From NCBI GenBank assembly GCA_028685295.1, contig JAQUEL010000002.1, positions 1 through 64,000 of the forward strand: DNA of 64,000 nt. Reading direction: 5' to 3'. A program made the position numbers and the translations under genes. The DNA is from a bacterium (GTDB lineage: Bacteria > UBP13 > UBA5359). This document shows positions 1 to 8,911 of the stretch, piece by piece; position 1 is the first letter of the stretch, and every line of letters starts with the position of its first letter. The notes below the pieces were generated by a model. It did not search any database, had not been told where the DNA came from, and worked only from the letters and a program-made list of their open reading frames with translations.

Positions 1-125
1 TAAAGACACAGCATAGGAGGCTCCATGTCAACCGAGGAAGATAAAAATTTCCACAGATTACTAATGGGACATTTTCATAAGTTAATTTGCACCCTAAAAA
101 GGGACATTTTCATAAGTTATTGACA
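1..125. mobile_element. Terminus of an insertion sequence (IS21-like end), rest outside the window
   Basis: The 19-base unit GGGACATTTTCATAAGTTA occurs twice, at 66-84 and 101-119, 35 bases apart. Read on the minus strand the outer copy is preceded by TGTCAAT, so the element would end in TG at about position 125. Repeated terminal motifs of the form TGAAAATGTCCC are typical of IS21-family (istA/istB) elements, as I remember them. The element body and transposase genes would lie left of the window. The neighbouring glycosidase-like gene loses its native stop codon here, which supports an insertion boundary. Confidence 0.6.
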
Positions 126-1713
126 CTGCTTTCTTCGACCAGGTGACAATCTTCTCCAACATATTCTGGTAACCGGTCACTCCATAACCGCCGCCACCAA
201 GAGGATGGCCGTGGGAGGCATCAAAGCAGAGAGGAGGAGCTCCCGCCGCCACCTGATCCAGATAGATGGCATCCACATCCAGCTCCCGACGTATACGACT
301 GATCACTTCTCGCATCTTATCCTGCCAGTACGAAGTATGGCTGCACATCGGTACCATTAGCTGCTCGTTAGGATATTGCTCTATATAATTATGCATAATG
401 GCCGGGCTGCAACGAGGAGAAGACCTTTTGGCAGAGAACCTCTCCATCCCATCCTCTTGCCAGGATTTGCAATTGGGGTCAGCCAGGCGGGCGTTGATAT
501 AAGGCATAACGGTTATACCCTGATCACGAAGACGTCTCACCTGCTCTTTGAACCCCGTTTTTGCAGGCAGAAAGTCGGGGAAATCGGTATTGAAGAGGTT
601 CTGGCCCCAGTTATACCAGTGAACACCGGTCTGGTATGGGAAGCGCTCGTGCAAGCGAATTGCCAGATCAGCCGTATCCTCAATGAGCGGCTCTGACGGC
701 AGAGATAGAGAACCCGTATCTTTACCGGAAGAGAGACACCACCAGAGAACAATCTTACGCAACCATTCCGGTACATCACTGCGATCGGCAATATTGCCTT
801 TAGCCGCCCATTTCTGTTTCAAGGCCCATCCTCTATAGATGCCGGATGCATCATACCAGTCTCCCTGAAAAACACCGGTAACCATGTGCTTCAAATTGGA
901 GCAGGGCTGAGCCTGAGTCATATTCTCCGGAAAATGATCGACGGATATGCTCAAATTGCCGTTCACAGCCTCCATATTCAATATCTTAGGATGCGATTCC
1001 GGATCATGAAAACCGATATATAAACCCTGCTTATCATTATCAAAGGCTAAGAACTGCATAGGCCACATAAAACTAGGGTATATGGCCTGAAGCTTTGCAT
1101 TCCAGCCTGCAAAAAGGCCCTCTGCAGGGCAGGATAAATAGGCTCCCCAGCCTCCTTCAGGAACGGTTAGATTATCATACCGGCGATCTGCTCCATCTCT
1201 ATGAACGTTGTCGGCCAGCGGCAGCGTCCAGCGCCATAACGTCCAGCTGGAGCTGTGATTATGCACTGAAGCTCTCCAATAAGCGAGAGAATCACCACGG
1301 CACAACTTTACGCTGATCCGCACATCAACTTTGTCATCCTGCTTTTCCCGGGGAATTATCCGGTTTGGATCACCGCAACGTGCCCGGTAAAGCGATATCT
1401 CCTTCCATTCCAGAAAAAGCGTCACCTCTTCATCAGTTTCGGACAACTCTAAGCCGTAGTTACCGCAAGCAGGAGAGGAACTATTGATCAGAGCGCGAAA
1501 ACCGCCTGTGTCACGCCATTCCATTTCCCACCAGGGACTATTAAGCATATTCTGAAAGCAAAAAAAAGCTCCGCTGTGCATATCTCTGATCCCACGGAGA
1601 GCAACAACGCCGCTGTCTCCCTCAAAGCGAACAAACTCAAGGCCGATCAGATTGTTGTCCAGCCGTATTTCGTTCTCTTCTTCAATCAGATTAAAATTCT
1701 TTGATACGATCAT
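94..1713 (-). CDS. DUF6259-like glycosidase-type protein, 3'-truncated by the IS end
   Basis: The open frame encodes 539 residues with no signal peptide. The N-terminal half is beta-rich (sugar-binding fold, many Trp); from about residue 300 there is a TIM-barrel-like part with HWYNWGQN and a late segment with YLDQVAAG, in the style of DUF6259 / GH36-like domains. Family members, as I recall them, continue well past this point. The last nine residues (SITYENVPF) are read entirely from the IS repeat unit, and the stop TAG lies between the two repeat copies, so the native C-terminus is missing. The gene follows the GH20 gene by 16 bases in the same direction and probably shared its transcript. 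Whether the truncated product is active is unknown. Confidence 0.6.
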   Translation of the reverse strand: MIVSKNFNLIEEENEIRLDNNLIGLEFVRFEGDSGVVALRGIRDMHSGAFFCFQNMLNSPWWEMEWRDTGGFRALINSSSPACGNYGLELSETDEEVTLFLEWKEISLYRARCGDPNRIIPREKQDDKVDVRISVKLCRGDSLAYWRASVHNHSSSWTLWRWTLPLADNVHRDGADRRYDNLTVPEGGWGAYLSCPAEGLFAGWNAKLQAIYPSFMWPMQFLAFDNDKQGLYIGFHDPESHPKILNMEAVNGNLSISVDHFPENMTQAQPCSNLKHMVTGVFQGDWYDASGIYRGWALKQKWAAKGNIADRSDVPEWLRKIVLWWCLSSGKDTGSLSLPSEPLIEDTADLAIRLHERFPYQTGVHWYNWGQNLFNTDFPDFLPAKTGFKEQVRRLRDQGITVMPYINARLADPNCKSWQEDGMERFSAKRSSPRCSPAIMHNYIEQYPNEQLMVPMCSHTSYWQDKMREVISRIRRELDVDAIYLDQVAAGAPPLCFDASHGHPLGGGGYGVTGYQNMLEKIVTWSKKAVSITYENVPF

Positions 1714-1729
1714 TATGCCACCGTTATCT

Positions 1730-3628
1730 CTATTTTATATGACTGGGCGTAGCTACACGTGCATAACCGACATAGGGCAGGTCACAGCCCTCTTGTGTAA
1801 AGATCTTCTCCAGCTTAACTTCCAATTCCGGTATCTCTTCCAGCTCTCCGTTAAGATACTTTGCCAGGCGATCGGAAAGACTTTCAAGACGGGTACGCAA
1901 GCCGCCGTAGCGACATTCCAGCACTTCAAGCCCGAAAGGCTTGTAATCGTTGAGCCACATCTCTCTGTGATATCTCCAGAGATCATCGACGGCTGTACGC
2001 AGTGCCGCCAGATCAGACGCAGCTATACGTTGCAGCCGCTCTCTGTCCCCGGCAGCATAGGCGGCTGCCAGATCCCGGCGCAATCCGAACTTTAGAGCGA
2101 GCACTCTGGACAAATAAGCCGGAAGCTGCAAACGGCGGGCTGACGGTTTCCTGGCAGCAGCTTCAAAGAGGTAATCCGCCAAACCATCGTAATGCTCACG
2201 CAGTTCCAAATGCTCCACATGTGGATCCATCAGGCTAAGAAGCGGATCCTGCCATAATAACCATTTGCTGACATTATCCGCCAGAAAGGTATCGGCGGGG
2301 TCCACGATTCCCGGTACTCTATCCAGTTCACCGGCTTTGACCCAATCATCAAAATCAGCATCGCATGATCCTCGGAAGTTGCCTCTGAGCAACTCCGGGT
2401 CTACAGCATCGGCATAACAATGTTCAGCAAAGAACTGGATGCCAGGCAAGGATGAATAGATATCGCACTCCATGCCGTCATCCCCCCACATAGTGACAAA
2501 AGCCTGCCGCAGACCTTTAGCCTTACAGGCCTGCATACAGGATTCGGTAACAGTAAGGGAGAAGGGCAATGCCGCCCAGAAATGGCTCCATGTCCAGATG
2601 CCGCCGGCCATGATCGGCTCAAAGCCGATGGCCCGATGCTTATCGATAAACTCTTCGTAGAAGTCTCTGCCTTTATGGTAATAATCCCAGTAAACCAGCT
2701 CGACATCCTTGGGAATGGCGGCAGCAACCTCTTGAGGTATAACAGCCTCTCTATCATAATAGGCATCTACCTTGGAGGCTACCCGAAAGTACATATCGCT
2801 CCAAATCATGGGGCTCAATCCCAGCTTCCGACAGATGTCTATCATACGCTTCAGATGGTTATTGAAGATATCGAAACGGGGCTTGTCCCCAAAGAGTTTT
2901 TTAAAACGGCCGGTCCCCAGACCGAAGGTCTCATCCATACCGATATGTATGCGCCTGGATCTGAGCGGCGACGATATGGCCCGGATCATTTTCTCCAGCA
3001 GCTCGTACGATTTTTCCCATTCCGCCAGGATAATGCCATCCGTATCACAGTATTCGGCATAAGCCGGCCATTGCAGTACCGGCTCCAAATGCCCCAGCGT
3101 CTGCATACAGGGTATGACCTCGATACCCAGATTAAAAGCATAATCATCTATTCGCTTGAGTTCAGCAGCAGAGTAGGCACCTCGTAAATAGCCGAACATC
3201 GGCTCACCGGGGACCTCGTAGATATCCTTGGTATAAAGCATTAGAGTATTGATACCCATAAGGGCACAACGCCTAAGCAAAGATTCAATTGTTTCCGGAG
3301 TCAGTACCCCGTTGCGTGAAACATCCAGCATAATGCCGGCCATATCAAAGCGGGCCTTCTCTGAAAAGCCTTGTCGTACTGCCTGTTCATCTGCTGCACC
3401 TAGAAGGCGTCCCAGTGCTCGGAAAGCATCACAAGGCCTGGCAAAGCACACTGTCAATCCATCATGATCGAAGACAACGGAGTTACCCGTACCCAAGCCA
3501 TGGTTCGGTATAAACCGCAAATTAATCCCCGCAGGAGTGAATCTTTCAGGATACTCTGCCTTTATCTCCTGTAATCCACCTCTTATTTCTGGTAACAAAG
3601 GCTCTCTCTTCACATTGAAGGACAGCAT
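1730..3628 (-). CDS. GH20-type beta-N-acetylhexosaminidase-like protein
   Basis: This 632-residue protein has the GH20 catalytic barrel from about residue 95 to 420. Visible hallmarks are GIMLDVSRNG (98-107), CMQTLGHLEP (174-183) and the catalytic pair Asp232-Glu233 in GMDETF; family enzymes use the 2-acetamido group of the substrate as nucleophile. A helical C-terminal domain (about 430-630) resembles that of streptococcal GcnA-like exo-glucosaminidases. No signal peptide is seen, so it probably acts in the cytosol on imported GlcNAc- or GlcN-containing oligosaccharides. The ATG follows AAAGGAGAGAGAG closely. It is the first gene of a short leftward pair with the DUF6259-like gene. Exact substrate is not determinable here. 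Confidence 0.8.
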   Translation of the reverse strand: MLSFNVKREPLLPEIRGGLQEIKAEYPERFTPAGINLRFIPNHGLGTGNSVVFDHDGLTVCFARPCDAFRALGRLLGAADEQAVRQGFSEKARFDMAGIMLDVSRNGVLTPETIESLLRRCALMGINTLMLYTKDIYEVPGEPMFGYLRGAYSAAELKRIDDYAFNLGIEVIPCMQTLGHLEPVLQWPAYAEYCDTDGIILAEWEKSYELLEKMIRAISSPLRSRRIHIGMDETFGLGTGRFKKLFGDKPRFDIFNNHLKRMIDICRKLGLSPMIWSDMYFRVASKVDAYYDREAVIPQEVAAAIPKDVELVYWDYYHKGRDFYEEFIDKHRAIGFEPIMAGGIWTWSHFWAALPFSLTVTESCMQACKAKGLRQAFVTMWGDDGMECDIYSSLPGIQFFAEHCYADAVDPELLRGNFRGSCDADFDDWVKAGELDRVPGIVDPADTFLADNVSKWLLWQDPLLSLMDPHVEHLELREHYDGLADYLFEAAARKPSARRLQLPAYLSRVLALKFGLRRDLAAAYAAGDRERLQRIAASDLAALRTAVDDLWRYHREMWLNDYKPFGLEVLECRYGGLRTRLESLSDRLAKYLNGELEEIPELEVKLEKIFTQEGCDLPYVGYARVATPSHIK

Positions 3629-3823
3629 CTCTCTCTCCTTTTAATTGTTCCAGCTAGTGCCGGTTATCTTGTTCCTACATAAATCATAACGCTCCGGTAT
3701 ACAATTATATCTTCATTATTTGTCATATAATGTATGTTTTTTGCCGTTAGAACCCTTTCGCCTCCTGGATACAAAAGCAGAATAATAATAACATCCTACT
3801 CTCATCGAATTTAACTTCGGTAA

Positions 3824-3847
3824 CTATTGTTAGTATACTAACAATAG
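3824..3847. promoter_or_regulatory. 24-bp perfect palindrome upstream of the ATPase pseudogene
   Basis: The 24 bases at 3824-3847 are a perfect palindrome with half site CTATTGTTAGTA. It ends 9 bases before the ATG of the decayed AAA ATPase. Its size and position suggest an operator, probably for autoregulation of the ATPase gene. As an RNA hairpin it would be AU-rich and have no loop, so a protein-binding site is the better reading. Confidence 0.55.
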
Positions 3848-3856
3848 GGGCGGAAT

Positions 3857-4569
3857 ATGTCCTCATTCCATAATAGAACGCATGAGACAGCAGAGCCGAC
3901 AACTGCCTGGGAAAGAAGCGCCGCAGAGCCGAGATTACTCTACGGTCGTAGACGCCTGAGTAAAACATATATGCTGCAGCATTTTCTTCGCAACGGCAAA
4001 CCTCACTGCTATTTTCCCGCCTCGGCAATGACCATTGCCGGCAACATTGAATGGCTTGCTCAAGTAATTATAAAAGCACATCCTCAGCATCCCAACCTGA
4101 TACCGGCAAATCTGCCAACGCTGTGGTCGATTCTGCAGCTTTATGGCGAGATCGTGAAGGAGTGGCGATTTGCATTGATACTCGACGAATTCCAATATCT
4201 TGCAAAGACAGCTCCCTCGATCCCTTCGCAGTCAAGCTTATAGCGTATTATGCGGCTCGCATATAGGCATGATGGAATCTCTTGCCGGTGTAAATCAACC
4301 TCTTTACGGCCGTTTTACATCATGCTTTATTTTCACCTGACACAGATCTGGCATCCAACATTATCCGACATGTGCTCAGCCCTGCCGGGTTACTGCGTAA
4401 CGAATCGGAAATAGCAATCTGTTCAAGATCTATAAGAGAACCGGCAATATATAACTCTATACTGCAGGCTGTCGCCGGCGGCCTGGCACGCCGTTCTGAA
4501 ATAGAACAACAGGCAGGCGTACGCTGTCTGCGTGCGCCTGCGCTTTACTCTCTTCTTCAGTTTGCTAAA
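3857..4569 (+). pseudogene. Decayed archaeal-type AAA ATPase (ATPase/DUF234 type)
   Basis: Three fragments in different frames align in order with one family. Fragment 1 (3857-4240) has an N-terminal FHNRTHE start, a P-loop relic LLYGRRRLSKTY (family form LYGRRRVGKT) and a Walker B LILDEFQYLA. Fragment 2 (about 4245-4310) reads VLCGSHIGMMESLAG then PLYGRFT, the sensor region. Fragment 3 (about 4372-4569) reads EPAIYNSILQAVAGG and RRSEIEQQAG, the start of the C-terminal winged-helix/DUF234 part. The P-loop has Ser for Gly before Lys, and at least two frameshifts or deletions break the frame. The rest of the C-terminus is absent and the 3' end abuts the oxidoreductase gene. It is non-functional. 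Confidence 0.8.
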
Positions 4570-5616
4570 TTATCTTACCTCTATCTTGCACCCCGTTTTG
4601 CCGCTCTCGTAAGCAGCGTTAGCTACCTTGAGGATGAATAGCCCCTCTTCACCGGTACTCATGGTCGGGGCCTGCCTCTTCTCTATGCACTGCGACAGAT
4701 AGTCCATCTCGGCGGCATACATGTTGACAGGGCTGTAAGCCACCTCCCGCTTATCAACATCCAGGCTATCCTTGCTTTGCTGTGGATCGTAAGCTTGGGC
4801 ATCATCACTTAAATAAGCCGCCATACGCCCGGTAGACGCCTGTCCTATGGTACCTTCGGCCTGAATGCTGCCCTTGTTGCCGTAGAGCTCCAGCTTACCC
4901 TGACCAGCGCTGTCGGGAACATTAAAGAAAGCATCTACCACTGCCTGAGCACCGTTCTCAAACTTCAGCATAGTAGTCGAACTGTCATCAACCGGGTATT
5001 TAAAAGTCAGCGTATCGGTAAAAGCAAAGACTTCTTTTATCTTAGAGCCAATGATGTACTGCAGCAGATCATAGCAATGGGTAGCCATATCTATCAATGC
5101 ACCGCCGCCGCCCAGCTTGGGGTCCTGACGCCAAGCACCCGGCATATCGGGATACCAGCAGCCCAATTGCGCTCTGGCAAAGACTACCGGCCCTATCTCT
5201 CCAGCCTGCACCATCTCTCTGGCCTTGACGTTTAAAGCATGGTATTTCATCATATAGCCTTCGGTAAAATAGATCCCTGCCTGGCGACAGGCATTTATCA
5301 TCGCTTCAGCCTCGGTTACGCTGATGGATATAGGTTTTTCCACCATGATATGTTTGCCGGCTGCAGCAGCTTGTAATACCTGCCTGTGATGCAGGAAGAC
5401 AGGCGTAGCGATATAAACAGCCTCTATCTCAGGATCAGCCAGGAGACCGGCCTCTGTATAGAAGGCCCTGGCCCCGATCTGACCGGCTACTTCATCAGCA
5501 GCCCTCTTATCCACATCCATGACAGCCACAACCTTACTATCTTTGCACTCAGCCAGAGCCGGTACCATCCTGCGCCTGGCAATACCGCCGCAACCTATTA
5601 TGCCCCATTTAACCAT
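4570..5616 (-). CDS. Gfo/Idh/MocA family NAD(P)-dependent oxidoreductase
   Basis: The 348-residue protein has an N-terminal Rossmann fold (GIIGCGGIARRR from residue 5), the family EKP motif (Glu93-Lys94-Pro95) with the catalytic-type Lys94, and the C-terminal sheet domain with DMATHCYDLL (His180 in the usual catalytic position). Members oxidise or reduce sugars, inositols and glycosides, or open glycosides through 3-keto intermediates. The start ATG follows GGAGGCAGTAAA. It lies downstream of the DegT aminotransferase (165 bases apart); such pairs often make or break amino sugars via 3-keto sugars. The substrate is not readable from sequence. Confidence 0.9.
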   Translation of the reverse strand: MVKWGIIGCGGIARRRMVPALAECKDSKVVAVMDVDKRAADEVAGQIGARAFYTEAGLLADPEIEAVYIATPVFLHHRQVLQAAAAGKHIMVEKPISISVTEAEAMINACRQAGIYFTEGYMMKYHALNVKAREMVQAGEIGPVVFARAQLGCWYPDMPGAWRQDPKLGGGGALIDMATHCYDLLQYIIGSKIKEVFAFTDTLTFKYPVDDSSTTMLKFENGAQAVVDAFFNVPDSAGQGKLELYGNKGSIQAEGTIGQASTGRMAAYLSDDAQAYDPQQSKDSLDVDKREVAYSPVNMYAAEMDYLSQCIEKRQAPTMSTGEEGLFILKVANAAYESGKTGCKIEVR

Positions 5617-5781
5617 TTTACTGCCTCCATTTTTAAAGATTGAATATGCTTTTCAAAATATAGGACGATTTCTGCCGGCACTCCATCTTTATTTTCAGAT
5701 ATCTCTTATCAGCTAAACAAGGAGTTGATACTCGGTTTTATAAAAACGCCAACCCTTTTTAGCTGCTATGAATGATTTTAC

Positions 5782-7062
5782 CTATTTTGCATATGCAGCC
5801 GCCACCTTCAGGATAGCTTTAGCAATAAGCTCCATATGTCCCTGGTCCATGGTAGGATGTACCGCTGTAAAGAAGGTCCTCTCCTCCAGCCAGGCGGCAT
5901 TGGCACAGAAGACATCGCCATATTTGACCGCTTCAGGGCTGGTATACTCCTTGGATTTAAAGGGGAATTTGTGGCTGCCAAAGCCGCCGTGCTCGGTAAA
6001 AGCTTTCTCTTTATACGCCTGCGGCCAGAGCACAGGGCCTACCGGGATACCCTCGGCTTCCAGGGCTTTGGTGAAAGTCTTGACGTCGCAGGTCAGCCTC
6101 TCCAAGTCGATGACGATGGGGAAGAGCCAAAAGGCATTCTGTTTTTCATCATTATCCACCGGCAGATATAGAAGCTGCGGGCAATCCTTAAGTGCCCCGA
6201 GCAGGTATTCTCCATTAGCCCGGCGGTTCTTCAGGTTCCAGCTGTCCAGTTTTTCCAGACATTTGAGACCTATCACCGATTGCATCTCGGTCAGACGATA
6301 ATTGAAGCCCACCATATTATGGATGTAAGGCAGTTTGGCTTCCAGTTCAAGCATGTTTATCCTATGACGGACATCGTAACCGTGATCACGAAAAGAGCGA
6401 CATATCCAGGCAACATCTTCGTCATTAGTGACCACACAGCCGCCCTCACCGCCAGTGGTGAAGTGCTTGCTCTGGCAGAAACTGAAGGCGCCGGCATGTC
6501 CGATAGAACCCACTTTGCGCCCTTTATACTTACCGCCATGCGCCTGAGCACAATCCTCAACTACTACCAGATTGTGTTTGCGGGCGATGTCCATGATGGC
6601 CTCCATATCGCATATCTGGCCGTAGAGATGGACCGGGATTATGGCCCTGGTCCTGGACGTTATCTTGCGCTCGATATCCAAAGGATCGATGGTGTGATCT
6701 TCCTTTCTGACATCGGCAAATACAGGAATAGCACCTGCCTGCAGTACACAGAAGCTGGAGGCGATAAAGGAATAAGACGTGACGACGACCTCGTCGCCGG
6801 GGCCTATACCCAGCCCGGCCAGTGCCGTGTGTAGAGCAGCAGTGCCATTAGTAGTGGAGATACCGAACTTACATCCCACCCAATCAGCAAACTTCTGCTC
6901 GAACTCCATGCCTTTGGGGCCCGTCCAGTAATTGACTTTACCGGAACGCAACGGCTCCATAGCAGCCTGGATAATTTCTTCATCGAATACCGGCCATCCA
7001 GGCAACTTGATCTCCGGGCCCACTACTGGATTTCCGCCCTCTATGGCTAACTTTTCAGACAT
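5782..7062 (-). CDS. DegT/DnrJ/EryC1/StrS family PLP aminotransferase
   Basis: This 426-residue fold-type I PLP enzyme carries the family signatures: TNGTAALHTAL (about 71-81), VVVEDCAQAHGG (Asp170 contacts the PLP ring nitrogen) and SFCQSKHFTTGGEGG with Schiff-base Lys199. Members transfer an amino group from glutamate or glutamine to a keto sugar; some catabolic relatives sit in sugar or inositol clusters. An AAAGGAGA site precedes the ATG. It follows the ceramidase-like gene by 47 bases and precedes the Gfo/Idh/MocA gene, so the three are probably one leftward operon. A keto-sugar aminotransferase paired with the dehydrogenase is the likely role; direction (synthesis or breakdown) is unclear. 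Confidence 0.88.
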   Translation of the reverse strand: MSEKLAIEGGNPVVGPEIKLPGWPVFDEEIIQAAMEPLRSGKVNYWTGPKGMEFEQKFADWVGCKFGISTTNGTAALHTALAGLGIGPGDEVVVTSYSFIASSFCVLQAGAIPVFADVRKEDHTIDPLDIERKITSRTRAIIPVHLYGQICDMEAIMDIARKHNLVVVEDCAQAHGGKYKGRKVGSIGHAGAFSFCQSKHFTTGGEGGCVVTNDEDVAWICRSFRDHGYDVRHRINMLELEAKLPYIHNMVGFNYRLTEMQSVIGLKCLEKLDSWNLKNRRANGEYLLGALKDCPQLLYLPVDNDEKQNAFWLFPIVIDLERLTCDVKTFTKALEAEGIPVGPVLWPQAYKEKAFTEHGGFGSHKFPFKSKEYTSPEAVKYGDVFCANAAWLEERTFFTAVHPTMDQGHMELIAKAILKVAAAYAK

Positions 7063-7109
7063 ATCCCGTTTCTCCTTTTCAGCTCTTTAGTAATATTGAA
7101 GTAAATTAT

Positions 7110-8444
7110 TCAGCTCTGACGATACTTATCATGGATCTCTCCATGCAGTTGCTGCAGCATTTCCAATAGAGCGGATACTACTGTTTCAGCAGCTCCCTCA
7201 TCCAAACAACTGCTGAGACTGGTGGGCATAACCTCATACCCGCCCTCAGCAAAGGCCTTTCGGGTAGGTATATATCCCTGATAGCCGTTGGCATACGACG
7301 TTATCAGCGTTTTAGGGAAGGGCGATCCTGATTTAATATCCAACGCCAGCTCAGCAAACGGCTCACCCGGTATGGCAGCTACGGCCACATCTCCAACTGC
7401 AATAACTTGAAGCGGTAGTACAGCCGGGGAATCCTGCATCTCAGCCAGCTTGAGCAGCTCAGAGGCATAGACACTCTCGCTCAGTCCATCTACCAGCGCT
7501 TCCTTCTTTCCCTTGTTCCTGACCACTACTTCCCGGGCATGCTCCAGGGCCTCTGTCGAAATACGGCGATGTGGTATCTCAATCTTACTGGCTGCCGCTC
7601 TCACTTCTCCATCACTGATAGGCGAAGCTGATTCGGCTGCAGGAATAACGGCTTGCAGCAGCATATGCCCTAATCTATTCACCTCTGAGAAGCCTCGTCC
7701 CTGTTCGGGATTATAGATATCTATATGGTTGATATTTCCGGTAGCACCGTTAAAGAATATGGCTACACCACCAAAGTGCTTCTCCAGACCATCTATCAGA
7801 ACACCGGGCCAGTCACGTGAGTAAAGAAAATTATCCCCGGCTAGAATAGCGGGATGGTTGGCATAATTAACCAGCGTGGCTATACGTTCGCCTTCAGGAG
7901 AATCAAAATTCAGAACAATAATTTCCGAATCCTTCCTACCCACCGGCCCTTCTGCTTGAGCAGGATCAAGCCCTTCCCAGTTCATACGAAGCGAGCCGTC
8001 CTTCATTCTGATGCGCCGAATATGTGCCATGTCATCGCATATACCCGTGCCCAGGCTGATAGTGACATCGGTCATGGAAGAGAACGCCGCCTCGCCGGCA
8101 TCAGCGGCCGTCTTAAGCATATCGGCCATATATGCCGGATCACTTTTATAGAAAAGATCAGTAGCCGGTCCGGCGTGATTATGAATGGCCGCCACCAGAA
8201 TATTGCCTTCCGGCAATCCAGTACGCCGAGCCAGGTCCTGCCTGATCTTTTTGACCTGATCATTCTTGATGGCGCAGATATCTAGAGAGATCAGCAGAGC
8301 GCTTTGCCTGCCGCCTCCTATAGCCAGCGCCCGGCAGAATAAGGGATCATGCACTCCTTTGGCGCCTTCAACCCGTGTATTCCCCTCCATCATCAACCCC
8401 GGCGGCGGAGTAATATCCTTCTTCGCTATGCCTGCTTTATGCAT
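7110..8444 (-). CDS. Neutral/alkaline ceramidase-like protein (cytosolic form)
   Basis: The 444-residue protein resembles the N-terminal domain of neutral/alkaline non-lysosomal ceramidases: KAGIAKKDITPP at the start, LLISLDICAIK, AAIHNHAGP with metal-ligand-type His88 and His90, NYANHPAIL, and NGATGNINH. It has no signal peptide and lacks the C-terminal Ig-like domain of true ceramidases. Short cytosolic members are common in sugar-catabolic clusters, where they may be amidohydrolases of other substrates. The ATG follows AGGGGAAAGC. It is first in a probable operon with the aminotransferase and oxidoreductase, behind a sigma-70-like promoter at 8497-8525. True ceramide hydrolysis is doubtful. 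Confidence 0.78.
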   Translation of the reverse strand: MHKAGIAKKDITPPPGLMMEGNTRVEGAKGVHDPLFCRALAIGGGRQSALLISLDICAIKNDQVKKIRQDLARRTGLPEGNILVAAIHNHAGPATDLFYKSDPAYMADMLKTAADAGEAAFSSMTDVTISLGTGICDDMAHIRRIRMKDGSLRMNWEGLDPAQAEGPVGRKDSEIIVLNFDSPEGERIATLVNYANHPAILAGDNFLYSRDWPGVLIDGLEKHFGGVAIFFNGATGNINHIDIYNPEQGRGFSEVNRLGHMLLQAVIPAAESASPISDGEVRAAASKIEIPHRRISTEALEHAREVVVRNKGKKEALVDGLSESVYASELLKLAEMQDSPAVLPLQVIAVGDVAVAAIPGEPFAELALDIKSGSPFPKTLITSYANGYQGYIPTRKAFAEGGYEVMPTSLSSCLDEGAAETVVSALLEMLQQLHGEIHDKYRQS

Positions 8445-8496
8445 CCAAGCTTTCCCCTAACTTACCTACAAGCCTAGTAATAGAACCTTTACAGGC

Positions 8497-8525
8497 AATT
8501 TATCAGATAATTTCCGATAAGTCAA
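8497..8525 (-). promoter_or_regulatory. Sigma-70-type promoter of the ceramidase-aminotransferase-oxidoreductase operon
   Basis: On the minus strand TTGACT (8525-8520) and TAAATT (8502-8497) are separated by exactly 17 bases. The spacing to the ATG of the ceramidase-like gene is about 50 bases. The spacer and flanks contain an imperfect inverted repeat TTATC...GATAA that could serve as an operator. Confidence 0.5.
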
Positions 8526-8639
8526 TACAACACCATCAAAAGGCAACTCTTCAGGGCTTATTGCAACATAAACATATCCTGTGCACTGCTTTGGATAGGC
8601 GCTGGTCTCACTCAAAGATTAAAACGAAAAACAATTCTA

Positions 8640-8876
8640 TTACTTATTCCGTGTACACACGATCTTGCGATAAGCAGAGGGTGTTATTTCCGTAATCCGT
8701 TTGAAATTATGATTAAATATGGGAATACCATTGAAGCCGATAATCCGTGGTGATATGTGTTTTGAAGAGCCTGGATAAATAGCCGGGTGATAAAGAAAAA
8801 GTCTTGGAGAAAGAGTTAAGGGCGATCTCTTGAGTGAACATGGTCTCTACGTAATTGATCACGTTCCGCTTCTTTT
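8640..8876 (-). pseudogene. Remnant of an AraC-family regulator (DNA-binding domain, internal deletion)
   Basis: This fills most of the 467-base gap between the ceramidase-like and ROK genes. Minus-strand reading gives NVINYVETMFTQEIALNSFS and LSPGYLSRLFKTHIT, the first helix-turn-helix of an AraC C-terminal domain. After a frame change it continues with GFNGIPIFNHNFKRITE and ITPSAYRK, the second helix-turn-helix and typical C-terminal end. The expected linker helix between them is lost. No upstream sensor domain remains in frame. The rest of the gap contains only the promoter at 8497-8525. Confidence 0.75.
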
Positions 8877-8911
8877 ATCTTTAGGGGCTGTAGCCAGGGG
8901 GCACCTCAAAG

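Noticed and set aside
25-123. Small frame of 32 residues preceded by AGGAGG at the left edge
   Set aside because: It lies within the IS end and runs through both terminal repeats, so it is probably a chance frame of the element; nothing supports a product.
121-150. TTGACA followed by AT-poor sequence on the plus strand at the IS edge
   Set aside because: No -10 element at a proper distance and no plus-strand gene follows.
7110-8444. Assignment as a true secreted ceramidase
   Set aside because: No signal peptide and no C-terminal domain; only the family relation is safe.
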